Program-made: the position numbers and the translations under genes
Shown: one piece after another, positions 1-7,114 of the stretch
How positions within the stretch are numbered: the first letter of the stretch is position 1
Layout of the letters: each line of letters starts with the position of its first letter
The notes under the pieces: generated by a model
The model's database searches: none
Seen by the model: the letters and a program-made list of their open reading frames with translations, nothing else
What the model was told of the DNA's origin: nothing
Source: Bacteriovoracaceae bacterium
Lineage (GTDB): Bacteria; Bdellovibrionota; Bacteriovoracia; Bacteriovoracales; Bacteriovoracaceae
Direction: 5' to 3'
NCBI GenBank assembly: GCA_023146355.1
Contig: JAGLCH010000284.1
Span: 1 to 14,924 of the forward strand
Length of the DNA stretch: 14,924 nt

Positions 1-315
1 ACCCGTCGTGAATTTTTTAGAAGTGGTTTTAAAAAATACAGACTGCCTTGTTGCCGAGGTTAATGTTCCAACTAATACAGCATCGGCCTTTCTATTTTCT
101 CCAGCATAAACTTTTATCCCAGGGTACTGAGAAAGCATTCTAATAACTTCTCGAGTCATAGGCCCTGAAGCGCCAGGCAGTATTGTTTGATTGACAAACA
201 TGGGGATACTTAATGTTTTGATTCCGTATTGAGCAAGGGGATTATCACTCTCAACAAGATGATACCCTGCACAAGAAGATAGTAATGTTAGCAACAATAG
301 TAGTATAAATCGCAT
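1..315 (-). CDS. lptE: LptE-like outer-membrane LPS-assembly lipoprotein (5' part only)
   Basis: The frame runs from an ATG at 315 off the left edge, giving 105 residues with no stop. It begins with a hydrophobic signal peptide (MRFILLLLLTLLSSC) whose lipobox L-S-S-C places the lipidated cysteine at residue 15. The mature protein opens with AGYHL, like the CGYHL/CGFHL start of the LptE family. A GIKTLSIPMFVNQT-type strand, a short helix and ADAVLVGTLTS follow, in the order expected for that family. LptE sits with the LptD barrel in the outer membrane and delivers LPS to the surface. The C-terminus is outside the window. No Shine-Dalgarno site precedes the ATG. The gene is divergent from the DciA-like gene, 68 bp away. 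The alternative is another small lipoprotein with a similar fold. Confidence 0.75.
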   Translation of the reverse strand, partial: MRFILLLLLTLLSSCAGYHLVESDNPLAQYGIKTLSIPMFVNQTILPGASGPMTREVIRMLSQYPGIKVYAGENRKADAVLVGTLTSATRQSVFFKTTSKKFTTG

Positions 316-349
316 AAAAAAACCATAGCAACGAATTCTTATAATGTCT

Positions 350-377
350 TTGAAATAAGCTTAAAATCCATTATGAT
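350..377 (+). promoter_or_regulatory. Sigma-70-type promoter of the DciA-like gene, predicts a leaderless mRNA
   Basis: TTGAAA at 350-355, a 16-bp spacer and TATGAT at 372-377 are both 5/6 matches to the housekeeping consensus. Transcription would be expected about 7 bases after the -10 box, at the A of the ATG at 384. No Shine-Dalgarno sequence lies before that ATG, in agreement with a leaderless transcript. The start site is inferred from spacing only. Confidence 0.6.
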
Positions 378-383
378 GCCGAT

Positions 384-896
384 ATGTTCAAGTCTATCGG
401 TGACATTTTTAAGCAAAATAACGACAAGCGAAGCTACAATGGTGCTAAGCGAGTATATCAGGAAGCTTTTGACTTTCTTGCTCTTGTTGACCAATGGGAA
501 GACATTGCTGGTAAGACTCTTGGTAAACACACTGCCCCAGTAAAACTGAAAAAAGGGACACTGTATCTAGTTTCAAAGCACCCTGCATTTTCAGAGCAAG
601 TCAGCTTTATGGAGCAAATGATCAAGCAGTCTATCTTTAAGAAGTTCCCTATGCTTAAAGATAAGATCAGGAGTCTCTACTACGTCGTTAATAGTGCGCG
701 CTTTGACGAAGTGCAGGAGCTAATTGAAAAAAGGACTGGTGGAGCAAAAAAGCAAAAGGAAGTTGCGCTACCACACAAGCACTCTCCAGAATTCAAGTTA
801 CTGAATGCTCAAGCAAAAGAACTTTTTTCAGATCTTGATGATGAAACCCGAGAAATTATGACATCAATTTATATTCAACAGCGCTTCAACAAGTAA
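384..896 (+). CDS. dciA: DUF721 / DciA-family protein (putative replicative helicase loader)
   Basis: This 170-residue protein has the DUF721 signature: a conserved tryptophan in LVDQWEDIAGKTLGKHTAP (W38), then the strand pattern KLKKGTLYLVSKHPAFSEQV and a helix at about residues 70-90. DciA proteins load the replicative helicase DnaB in the many bacteria that lack DnaC or DnaI. That function comes from family knowledge and is inferred here. The C-terminal 50 or so residues are basic then helical and show no second domain. The ATG at 384 is the only sensible start, because the two ATGs just upstream (373, 376) are out of frame. It lacks a Shine-Dalgarno site but sits 7 bases from a good -10 box. 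The last 33 bases overlap the 3' end of the convergent methyltransferase gene. Confidence 0.75.
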   Translation: MFKSIGDIFKQNNDKRSYNGAKRVYQEAFDFLALVDQWEDIAGKTLGKHTAPVKLKKGTLYLVSKHPAFSEQVSFMEQMIKQSIFKKFPMLKDKIRSLYYVVNSARFDEVQELIEKRTGGAKKQKEVALPHKHSPEFKLLNAQAKELFSDLDDETREIMTSIYIQQRFNK

Positions 897-1472
897 GACT
901 TTACCCATTTCTTTTACGACTCGACATATTAATTTTCGTGATTCAAAAAAATCGGTGAGAAGGGATTCTCCCTTACGGACAACGACAAGACACACTCCAT
1001 TTTTCGCTAAGAGTCTCTCCACGGCCTTGACTAATGACTTTCTCTCCAGTTCCCCAATAGTTCGACAGATGGCCTTTTTAGAGTTCAAAGAGCTGCGATT
1101 ACTTTCAGCGTCAAAGTAGGGAGGGTTACACACTATTAGCTCATATGACTGCGCCTCACTTCTTTTTGAAAAGTGGGTAAGATCACTACAGATAAATTCG
1201 ACACTGTGGTGATCTGTATCGAGATGATCTACATTTGAATTAAAGTGCTCTATATAGTCCTGCTCTATTTCAACAGAAGTGAGAGAGAGAGAAACTTCTG
1301 AGCGTGAAAGGATTTCAAGGCCCACGACTCCGCATCCTGCACACAGATCAAGAATACGGGCCCCTTCACAAATGGGGTATGTGCTCGAGGCAAATAGAGC
1401 GAGCGCTGTAGAATCATCTGAAAATCGATAGAAGCTAGGCTGTGAGTATTGAGCAATGCCGTCTGACGTCAT
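864..1472 (-). CDS. TrmN6-like tRNA adenine-N6 methyltransferase
   Basis: This 202-residue class I SAM-dependent methyltransferase has motif I LDLCAGCGVVGLE at 41-53, an acidic motif II position in SVEIE (around E68) and the catalytic NPPYF motif at 116-120. NPPY marks enzymes that methylate exocyclic amino groups. The N-terminal YRFSDDS segment before motif I and the phenylalanine after NPPY resemble the TrmN6 (YfiC) family, which makes m6A37 in tRNA-Val. The exact tRNA substrate cannot be read from sequence. The ATG at 1472 lies inside the upstream YrdC-family gene (38-bp overlap). No later start would retain RFSDDS, so translation is probably coupled. The 3' end overlaps the DciA-like gene tail to tail. 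A related adenine- or glutamine-N methyltransferase is the main alternative. Confidence 0.7.
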   Translation of the reverse strand: MTSDGIAQYSQPSFYRFSDDSTALALFASSTYPICEGARILDLCAGCGVVGLEILSRSEVSLSLTSVEIEQDYIEHFNSNVDHLDTDHHSVEFICSDLTHFSKRSEAQSYELIVCNPPYFDAESNRSSLNSKKAICRTIGELERKSLVKAVERLLAKNGVCLVVVRKGESLLTDFFESRKLICRVVKEMGKVLLVEALLNIN

Positions 1473-2025
1473 TTACTAATCTCCCTTCTCTTAAAAAAGA
1501 AAACTCCCCAGAAGAAGTTAATATGACGATAGAGGAAGAGTTACCAGAAAGGTATGCAGTCTCATCTATAACTAAATCTATATTTAAATCTAAAGACTTC
1601 ACTAATCTTTTAACATCAGAAATATCGGTTAGAGGTGGCGAACCTGTTAAATTAAAACTTGTCGTAGTTATAGGGCAACCTACTCTATCAATGAGACTTT
1701 TTATTGAAGGGTAAGGTAATTGCCGAACAGCAATAAGATCGCTATCAGCAGTAATCCACTTCCCTATACGTTTTTTTAAAAAACTAAGTGGCACAGCGAG
1801 AGTAGATTCCATTGAGAAGAAAGTCTCTAGCCACTCATCAGTAATAGTCGGAGGCAATTCAAGGTATTCACGGAGCTGATCGATACTTTTAAACATCACC
1901 GAAATAGGTTTATTACCAAGTGTTTTTTTTACTTGTTGAATTGTCTTGGCGCTGAGCTCTGACTCAATACTGCCCCCAATTCCCCAAACAGTATCTGTGG
2001 GATAGATAAAGGTTAAATCATTCAT
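1435..2025 (-). CDS. tsaC: YrdC/TsaC-family threonylcarbamoyl-AMP synthase (divergent)
   Basis: TsaC makes threonylcarbamoyl-AMP from threonine, bicarbonate and ATP for the t6A37 modification of tRNAs. Family motifs are visible: YPTDTVWGIG near the N-terminus, IAVRQLP in the middle, TTTSFNLTG (the usual S-x-N-x-[ST]-G loop), then SSIVIL and FLREG. It is a short TsaC form without the Sua5 C-terminal domain. I chose the ATG at 2025 (196 aa), which forms a 4-base ATGA overlap with the stop of the upstream gene and has GGTGG eight bases before it. A start at 2040 adds five residues and is possible. One oddity is that the arginine of the family's K-x-R motif appears to be threonine (KKT). It may be a working TsaC or a YciO-like paralogue. 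Confidence 0.7.
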   Translation of the reverse strand: MNDLTFIYPTDTVWGIGGSIESELSAKTIQQVKKTLGNKPISVMFKSIDQLREYLELPPTITDEWLETFFSMESTLAVPLSFLKKRIGKWITADSDLIAVRQLPYPSIKSLIDRVGCPITTTSFNLTGSPPLTDISDVKRLVKSLDLNIDLVIDETAYLSGNSSSIVILTSSGEFSFLREGRLVNDVRRHCSILTA

Positions 2026-3149
2026 AAAACAAGCCACCATAAAAGCTCAATATTTTCCTCGCCAAGCCCTGATAATTTAAACAGGGAGAGATTTCTAAGA
2101 CCACCAACATCGAGTGCATCATGAAAGAATTGACGCTCTAACTGGAAGGTTGCTCCAAGGTACTTCGGCGGTATTTTTGTAAGTTTTTTTCGTATAACTT
2201 CACTCTTTAAGGCCTGAATTATAACGTAGCGAGAATAATAATCAGATAATTTGTAAGAGCGAATTATAACATCAAGAAGTGCCCTTCTCTTTTCCTCCCC
2301 TTTGGGAAGGTGATGGAGAAAAATAGGAATAACATCTACACCAAGTTTTCTGATCAGCTCTGGAGTCAAAAACTTACGAACATAGGATTCGAGTTCTTGT
2401 TCGATCGTCTTTCCCTTTAAAATGTAATACCATGGTATAAAAAAATGTTGTCCATATATTTTCTTATCAGCATACTTACGAACCTCAGACAGGGACCACT
2501 TTGAGCCGAGATTTTGGAGTAAACGTCCCATATTATCACTCTGATAAAAGGAGGCGAAATAATTGATCGCAAGTAGAGAAAACATTTTGTGCTCTAACTT
2601 ATCTGAAATATGAATGATTGCGCGACGAATATTATTTTCGAAGCGCTTGAGTTCAGTTTTGCTGGTAAAGTAGCGCTCATTAATATTGAATACTATTCGA
2701 GAAAAATCCTTCTTAAGTAGGCGCGTTAACGTGTGCTTTGCCCATGCCTGATTATTCATATCCAAAGCAAGAAGTAGCTCTAAAAGATCAGTGAGTATTG
2801 AATTACTTGAGCTACGCGTAGAGATCATTTCGATACTCTTTCGCAGTCGATAGCGCTTCCCTTTAGATAGTTTCTCATCGAAGGATTCTACGAAGTGGTT
2901 AAAGGCATTAATAAGTTTTTTCTCATGAACAACTTTTTTCTTTTTTTTAAGTATAGATGAGATGATCGCTCTCTCAGTATCTCCAAGCTCACTCATTACA
3001 GAGTTGATGTGCTTTCGTCGCAGCTCTAGTGGAAGCTTACTCATTTGATAGATAGGTAGTGAACGACTAGAAAGTGGAAGCTTACACCTTTTTAACCTAT
3101 CATCCATTATTCGTTTTTCATGCTCTGTAGTCGCTAGATACAAGAGCAT
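2022..3149 (-). CDS. Uncharacterised basic helical protein, possibly the 3' half of a frameshifted gene
   Basis: I do not recognise a family. From the first ATG the product is 375 residues, strongly basic and mostly alpha-helical in character, with Lys/Arg-rich stretches such as ILKKKKKVV and KGKRYRLRKS. It has no signal peptide or obvious catalytic motif. Neither the ATG at 3149 nor the one at 3107 has a Shine-Dalgarno site. The same frame is open upstream to 3344 with no ATG, GTG or TTG. The 45 extra codons from 3284 to 3150 read as plausible protein (for example FNISGLNLSSLGFRLPVGE), while the other two minus frames there hit stops quickly. They connect by a -1 shift to the end of the GYF gene at an A-rich slippery site. 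The true product may therefore be a GYF-membrane-helical fusion of about 700 residues. The 3' end overlaps tsaC by ATGA. Confidence 0.6.
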   Translation of the reverse strand: MLLYLATTEHEKRIMDDRLKRCKLPLSSRSLPIYQMSKLPLELRRKHINSVMSELGDTERAIISSILKKKKKVVHEKKLINAFNHFVESFDEKLSKGKRYRLRKSIEMISTRSSSNSILTDLLELLLALDMNNQAWAKHTLTRLLKKDFSRIVFNINERYFTSKTELKRFENNIRRAIIHISDKLEHKMFSLLAINYFASFYQSDNMGRLLQNLGSKWSLSEVRKYADKKIYGQHFFIPWYYILKGKTIEQELESYVRKFLTPELIRKLGVDVIPIFLHHLPKGEEKRRALLDVIIRSYKLSDYYSRYVIIQALKSEVIRKKLTKIPPKYLGATFQLERQFFHDALDVGGLRNLSLFKLSGLGEENIELLWWLVL

Positions 3150-3280
3150 AAAATAATATTCATTCTTGATTTTACATTCACCAACTGGGAGCCTAAATCC
3201 AAGACTACTGAGGTTTAGCCCTGAAATATTAAACTTAGCTGCTAATTGCCCATAGGGAGTCTCAAGGGAACTTAGAAAAT

Positions 3281-3290
3281 CTACTTTTTT
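3281..3290 (-). other. Candidate programmed -1 frameshift / slippage site at the end of the GYF gene
   Basis: On the minus strand the GYF gene ends GTA-AAA-AAA-AAG-TAG. The heptamer A_AAA_AAG (3290-3284), in the correct frame and followed directly by UAG, is the same slippery sequence used in E. coli dnaX. It lies within a nine-A run (3293-3285), also a classic substrate for RNA polymerase slippage. A -1 shift, or one extra A in the mRNA, continues as GTA-GAT-TTT into the open frame leading to the next gene. I see no convincing upstream Shine-Dalgarno stimulator and only a weak downstream hairpin (CCC-TAT-GGG). A fixed indel or a sequencing error in the homopolymer would look the same. Confidence 0.45.
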
Positions 3291-4147
3291 TTTACATCTA
3301 CAGTCTGAGCATAGACAGTGGGAATAAGGAGAGATCCCAATTCGTCATTATAAATGGATCTCTGCCCCTGAGATACCTTTGAATAATAAAAATAAATGGC
3401 ATATCCAACGAGGGCAAACATAATAAAGAAAATATAAAAGAGATAATAATCGCTTCTACCTTTTTCTTTGTAAGGCCTGGCCGCAGTCGTTTTTTTTACT
3501 TCATTATCCTCATTAGTGAGAACTTTTTTTGAAGGGGGTGCCACTGGTTTAGGAGCAAGCGGAGTATCAACTTTTGCAGACTCCTCATCCCCAATGTCAG
3601 GGAATGCCAAGTCGTCTTCCGAGGGAAGCTTTCCCTCAAATGAGTCAGCTGGATCGTAAACATCGACTTCAGGAGCTGTTGGTGTAGGTTTATTCTTCTC
3701 TGGAGAAGGGGCCTGAACTTTTACAGCTTCTGATGATGATACGCCCATATCAGGAAATTCTAAGTCATCGCTAGATGGAAGCAATTGTTCACCCGTAGGC
3801 CGAGGAGCTGGAGTCTCCCTATCAAGTTGAGATAGAACATCTGCCCCAATAACAAGAGTATTACTGTCATCTAGCAGATCAAAATCATCGTCATCAGCAA
3901 GATCTTCAGGTTGTGCACACAAAATGGTTTTACACTCTGTAATCGGGTTAAACCCCTGCTTCTCATCAGTAAAGATAAATCGCTCGACTAGATCTTCTTC
4001 TTTAAGGGAAAACCAATATCCATTCCCAGCAGAGACTTCATCGTTTTGAGTAAGAGAACCTTTTTCAATAAACTCAACGAGCTTTTTCTTTGAAATAGGT
4101 CCCAAAATCTTGTTATGTGTGGTTCGAATGAGCCAATTTTTTTCCAT
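3281..4147 (-). CDS. GYF_2-domain single-pass membrane protein
   Basis: The 288-residue frame has three parts. Residues 1-60 resemble a GYF_2 domain (NWLIRTTHNKILGPIS, KKKLVEFIEKGSL, GYWFSL), a fold usually thought to bind proline-rich peptides. Residues 70-230 are a low-complexity acidic, proline-rich linker with a repeated motif: LPSSDDLEFPDMG at 123-135 and LPSEDDLAFPDIG at 174-186. A transmembrane helix spans about 234-255 (YYLFYIFFIMFALVGYAIYF). Basic residues before it predict a cytoplasmic N-terminus, with the tail after residue 256 in the periplasm. AAAGAG lies four bases before the ATG. It follows mlaD by 15 bp, which suggests an envelope-linked role, but no function is established. 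The C-terminal VKKK-stop coincides with the slippery A run, so the tail may extend into the next frame. Confidence 0.8.
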   Translation of the reverse strand: MEKNWLIRTTHNKILGPISKKKLVEFIEKGSLTQNDEVSAGNGYWFSLKEEDLVERFIFTDEKQGFNPITECKTILCAQPEDLADDDDFDLLDDSNTLVIGADVLSQLDRETPAPRPTGEQLLPSSDDLEFPDMGVSSSEAVKVQAPSPEKNKPTPTAPEVDVYDPADSFEGKLPSEDDLAFPDIGDEESAKVDTPLAPKPVAPPSKKVLTNEDNEVKKTTAARPYKEKGRSDYYLFYIFFIMFALVGYAIYFYYSKVSQGQRSIYNDELGSLLIPTVYAQTVDVKKK

Positions 4148-4162
4148 ATAACTCTTTAATAC

Positions 4163-5539
4163 TTAAAGGAATAATCCCATTATCCCCTTAAGGTCTTCGT
4201 CAAGCAAGCGGAATCCTAAACTAAATGTGTAATTTCTCTCAGCGTATATTGCATTTTCTGCCATCGCTCTAAGATAAATAACATTCCACAGGTGATATTC
4301 TGTTTTAAGTCTAAGGTTTGTTCCGCGCTCAAAATTAAAATCGAAAACTTCTGCTGTGAGTTTCATTCCATATCGAGGTAGCTCATAGTCGACACCAAAA
4401 CCTGCAGCAGAGTCAATCATACCACCGCGAAGATAGAAGTTGTGAAGCTTACGCCCCATTAATGCAGTAAACTTGTAAGTGTTATGTTTTGTTTCTTTCT
4501 TTTCTTGGATACTCTTCGTCCCATCGGTATCAGTTTCTGTAGTAGTCTTACTTTCTGTTCCAAGCTCTGAACTTGAAGCTCCGAGAACAAAGAAGCGCTC
4601 AGGAGATGGGTAGATCCAAACCTCGGCATCTGTCTTCCAGCCGGTACTTGTATTAGAGCCTGAATAAACCTGAATCTCTGTTTTTACGGAATTCACCTTA
4701 TCAACAATTTTTTTCACACCGGCAAGTGTTGCCTTCACTTCATCGGCAATCTCATCCTCAGAAAGCAGTTGCCCAACTGTCCCCTTCCCATTTCTCACAT
4801 CAGCAACGATTGATTCAAGGTCACGAGTGATTTTATCTGCATTCGCAACAACTTGTTTAATATCTCCCATCAAACTATCTTCATTTTCAGCGTCCATATG
4901 GTCGCGTAGCTGTGCGGTAAACTGCTCAATATTATCGATGATTTTAACCATCTTACCTTCGTTATCAACGGCAATTTTTTTCAGTGTCTCAGTAAGTAGC
5001 TTGGCATTTTCTGTAAACTCTCTAATATTTCGAACGATTTGTTTTACTTCTGACTCTTCTTGTCCCTTTGGAATAAGTGATGCCTTAAATTCTTTTACGA
5101 TGTCTCGAACATCGGCAACAACAACGCCTATTTCTTTAGCAAGTTCTGCCATCCCAACACCCATAGTGGTGGGAATGTAAGACCCAGGCGCTAGCTTATC
5201 CATGCTCTTTGTATTAACGACAAGCTCTATATATTTATCGCCAAGGACACCGACAGTTTTAATGTTCATGGTAGAACCAGTAGTGACAACAACATCTTCC
5301 ATAATTTCAAATTCAATAAGAGCAGTATTCCCACTTAGACGGATATCCTTAATCTTACCTGCATTAATACCTGCAATCTTAATTGGAGTCTTAGGGAAGA
5401 TACCAACAGCGTCGGGAAGTGTGGTTGTATAAGGAATATGACTACCAAATCCTGATTGGTTAGAAGTTACCTTAATCGACATAATCGCCACGGCAATACA
5501 GGTTGCAATGGTTAAAAGTCCTACTCTAAATTCATTCAT
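4163..5539 (-). CDS. mlaD: MlaD-like MCE-domain protein with beta-rich C-terminal extension
   Basis: MCE proteins are the periplasmic lipid-binding subunits of Mla-type ABC transporters. MNEFRVGLLT followed by a hydrophobic segment (residues 6-22) is the typical N-terminal anchor. The MCE domain covers about 35-125 (FPKTPIKIAGINAGKIKDI, TVGVLGDKYIEL). Residues 130-290 form a long helical, probably coiled-coil region ending in the family motif GKGTVGQLLSEDEI (251-264). Residues 300-458 are rich in alternating strands (FYLRGGMIDSAAGFGVDY, LTAEVFDFNFERG, YTFSLGFRLLDEDLKGIMG), an extension I associate with deltaproteobacterial MlaD proteins; it looks like outer-membrane beta strands. At 458 residues it is far longer than E. 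coli MlaD (about 180). It lies 18 bp after mlaF, and the three Mla genes form one unit. Confidence 0.9.
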   Translation of the reverse strand: MNEFRVGLLTIATCIAVAIMSIKVTSNQSGFGSHIPYTTTLPDAVGIFPKTPIKIAGINAGKIKDIRLSGNTALIEFEIMEDVVVTTGSTMNIKTVGVLGDKYIELVVNTKSMDKLAPGSYIPTTMGVGMAELAKEIGVVVADVRDIVKEFKASLIPKGQEESEVKQIVRNIREFTENAKLLTETLKKIAVDNEGKMVKIIDNIEQFTAQLRDHMDAENEDSLMGDIKQVVANADKITRDLESIVADVRNGKGTVGQLLSEDEIADEVKATLAGVKKIVDKVNSVKTEIQVYSGSNTSTGWKTDAEVWIYPSPERFFVLGASSSELGTESKTTTETDTDGTKSIQEKKETKHNTYKFTALMGRKLHNFYLRGGMIDSAAGFGVDYELPRYGMKLTAEVFDFNFERGTNLRLKTEYHLWNVIYLRAMAENAIYAERNYTFSLGFRLLDEDLKGIMGLFL

Positions 5540-5557
5540 ACTAAGTGTCCGCGTTTA

Positions 5558-6304
5558 CTATAGATTTATAAATTCTTGAACTAAGGGATTTGTCGATTTG
5601 GGAAAATCCTTAGCGGGTAAATACTCAACTACCTTTCCAAGATGTAAAAATGCAACGTAATCAGATATTGCCAAAGAGGCCTTTACATCGTGAGAAATTA
5701 TAATCGAGGTCATTTTATTTTCAGCGTGTCTTTCAGAGGTTTCAACAATCAAATCGTTGACCATCTTTGTTGTAATAGGATCAAGTCCAGTGGTTGGCTC
5801 ATCATATAACATAATATCAGGGCTTAGCGCTAGTGCGCGAGCAAGACCAACTCTCTTTCTCATCCCCCCCGAAAGCTCTGAAGGAAGATTATAATAAGCT
5901 CTCTCAACAATTCCAACAGACTCCAAAAGTCCATGCACCTTTTCTGTAATTTCTTTCTCAGTAAGATCACTAAATTCCCGCAACGGAAATGCGACATTCT
6001 CAAAAGCAGAGAGGTAGTCAAATAAGGCCGCATACTGAAAAAGCATTCCAAAGTGGCGTCTGAATTCTCGAAGCCTAACCCCTGAGAGCTTTGTAATATT
6101 TTCTCCAAGAGTTGTGATGCTTCCTGTTGTCGGCATCAAAAGCCCCAAAAAAAGCTTTAAGAGAGTAGACTTCCCTGCACCAGAGAAGCCAAGAATTGTA
6201 GTAATTGATCCCTTTTCAACATCAAGGTTCAGACTATCGAGAATGGTATGCTCGCCAAATTTTTTTGTTAGATCTTTTACAGATATTGCTAATTCTTTAT
6301 TCAT
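5558..6304 (-). CDS. mlaF: MlaF-like ABC transporter ATPase
   Basis: This 248-residue ATPase energises MlaE/MlaD phospholipid transport at the inner membrane. All the ABC motifs are intact: Walker A GFSGAGKST at 39-47, Q-loop Q90, signature LSGGMRKR at 144-151, Walker B IMLYDEP at 164-170 with catalytic E169, and the H-loop histidine H205. The GGMRKRVGLARAL wording after the signature is characteristic of the MlaF/Mkl branch. The ATG at 6304 is two bases after the mlaE stop, with an AGGA-like site inside the end of mlaE, so translation is coupled. No mlaB (STAS) or mlaC partner gene is present in the window. Confidence 0.93.
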   Translation of the reverse strand: MNKELAISVKDLTKKFGEHTILDSLNLDVEKGSITTILGFSGAGKSTLLKLFLGLLMPTTGSITTLGENITKLSGVRLREFRRHFGMLFQYAALFDYLSAFENVAFPLREFSDLTEKEITEKVHGLLESVGIVERAYYNLPSELSGGMRKRVGLARALALSPDIMLYDEPTTGLDPITTKMVNDLIVETSERHAENKMTSIIISHDVKASLAISDYVAFLHLGKVVEYLPAKDFPKSTNPLVQEFINL

Positions 6305-6306
6305 AA

Positions 6307-7104
6307 TTACAGTATCCTAATGAGGAAACTGGTTAGAAAGTAATCTGAGACCAACACCAAAATCATTCCCCAAACAACAGCTAGATTAGTTCCCTTACCA
6401 ACACCTTCTGCACCGTTGGTGACACTGAATCCATAATAGGTTCCAACAATAGAAATAATAAAACCGAAAAAAGTTGCCTTAATAAGCCCCTGCCAAAGAT
6501 CTCCGAGACTCATAAAGTCTCCAATCTTAGAAAAATAAATTGTCTCATCAATCATAAGGGCCTTTGTTCCGACCCACCATGATCCAATATTACCAAAAAG
6601 ATTAAACATTGCTGTTAGCATTGGCATTGCGATAGTTGTTGCAATAATCCTTGGAACTGCTAGATACTGAAAGCTATCAACTCCCATAACCTCAAGAGAA
6701 TCAACTTGCTCCGTTACCTTCATTGTTCCAATTTGAGCTGCCATAGCAGCTCCTGCGCGGCCAGCAACAATCAGCCCGGTAATAACAGGCGCAAGCTCTT
6801 TAGTAAGAGAAATCGCCGTCACCACCCCAACAAGGGAATCAACATTGATTATTTGAAATCCAAAATAGACCTGATAGGCCATTACCATTCCAGTAAAAGA
6901 CCCCGCAAGGAGAATTATCCCCATACTCTTGTTGCCAATGAAGTAAAGCTGCTCAAAAAGAAGTTTCCAGCGATACGGAGGTCTAGCAACCCAGTAAAAA
7001 AACTGGGAACCGTAGGTCATAATTTTCCCTACACCATCAACTATTTTTACGACTGATCTTCCCAGTCCTTCAATAAGGCCTCTGGCCTTTTTCTTTTCTC
7101 TCAT
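6307..7104 (-). CDS. mlaE: MlaE-family ABC transporter permease
   Basis: This is a 265-residue integral membrane protein of the MlaE/YrbE family, the transmembrane subunit that moves phospholipid between the inner membrane and MlaD. The family hallmark is clear: ELAPVITGLIVAGRAG, then AAMAAQIGTMKVTEQVDSLE and VMGVD (about 103-143). About five hydrophobic segments follow an amphipathic, basic N-terminus (MREKKKARG) and an interfacial helix. Length matches the family. The ATG at 7104 has GGAG 12 bases upstream, formed by the last sense codons of alr, and there are only 10 bp between the genes. It is co-transcribed with mlaF and mlaD. Confidence 0.93.
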   Translation of the reverse strand: MREKKKARGLIEGLGRSVVKIVDGVGKIMTYGSQFFYWVARPPYRWKLLFEQLYFIGNKSMGIILLAGSFTGMVMAYQVYFGFQIINVDSLVGVVTAISLTKELAPVITGLIVAGRAGAAMAAQIGTMKVTEQVDSLEVMGVDSFQYLAVPRIIATTIAMPMLTAMFNLFGNIGSWWVGTKALMIDETIYFSKIGDFMSLGDLWQGLIKATFFGFIISIVGTYYGFSVTNGAEGVGKGTNLAVVWGMILVLVSDYFLTSFLIRIL

Positions 7105-7114
7105 TTGTATTTTT

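Noticed and set aside
315..350. Possible leaderless promoter for the lptE-like gene (AAGACA-N17-TATGGT on the minus strand)
   Set aside because: Both boxes are only 4/6 matches, and a TATAAG sequence a little upstream is an equally good -10 candidate. It is kept as a remark rather than called as a feature.
1442..1714. 90-codon plus-strand frame antisense to the YrdC-family gene
   Set aside because: It is a shadow of a gene with clear family motifs and has no homology or ribosome-binding evidence of its own. The same applies to the antisense frames over mlaD, mlaE, mlaF, acpP and fabF.
2934..2948. A second in-frame A_AAA_AAG heptamer inside the uncharacterised gene, at the poly-lysine stretch
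   Set aside because: A -1 shift there reaches a stop within a few codons, with no long open frame. It shows that the heptamer alone occurs by chance in this AT-rich DNA, which is why the 3284 site is judged mainly on its open downstream frame.
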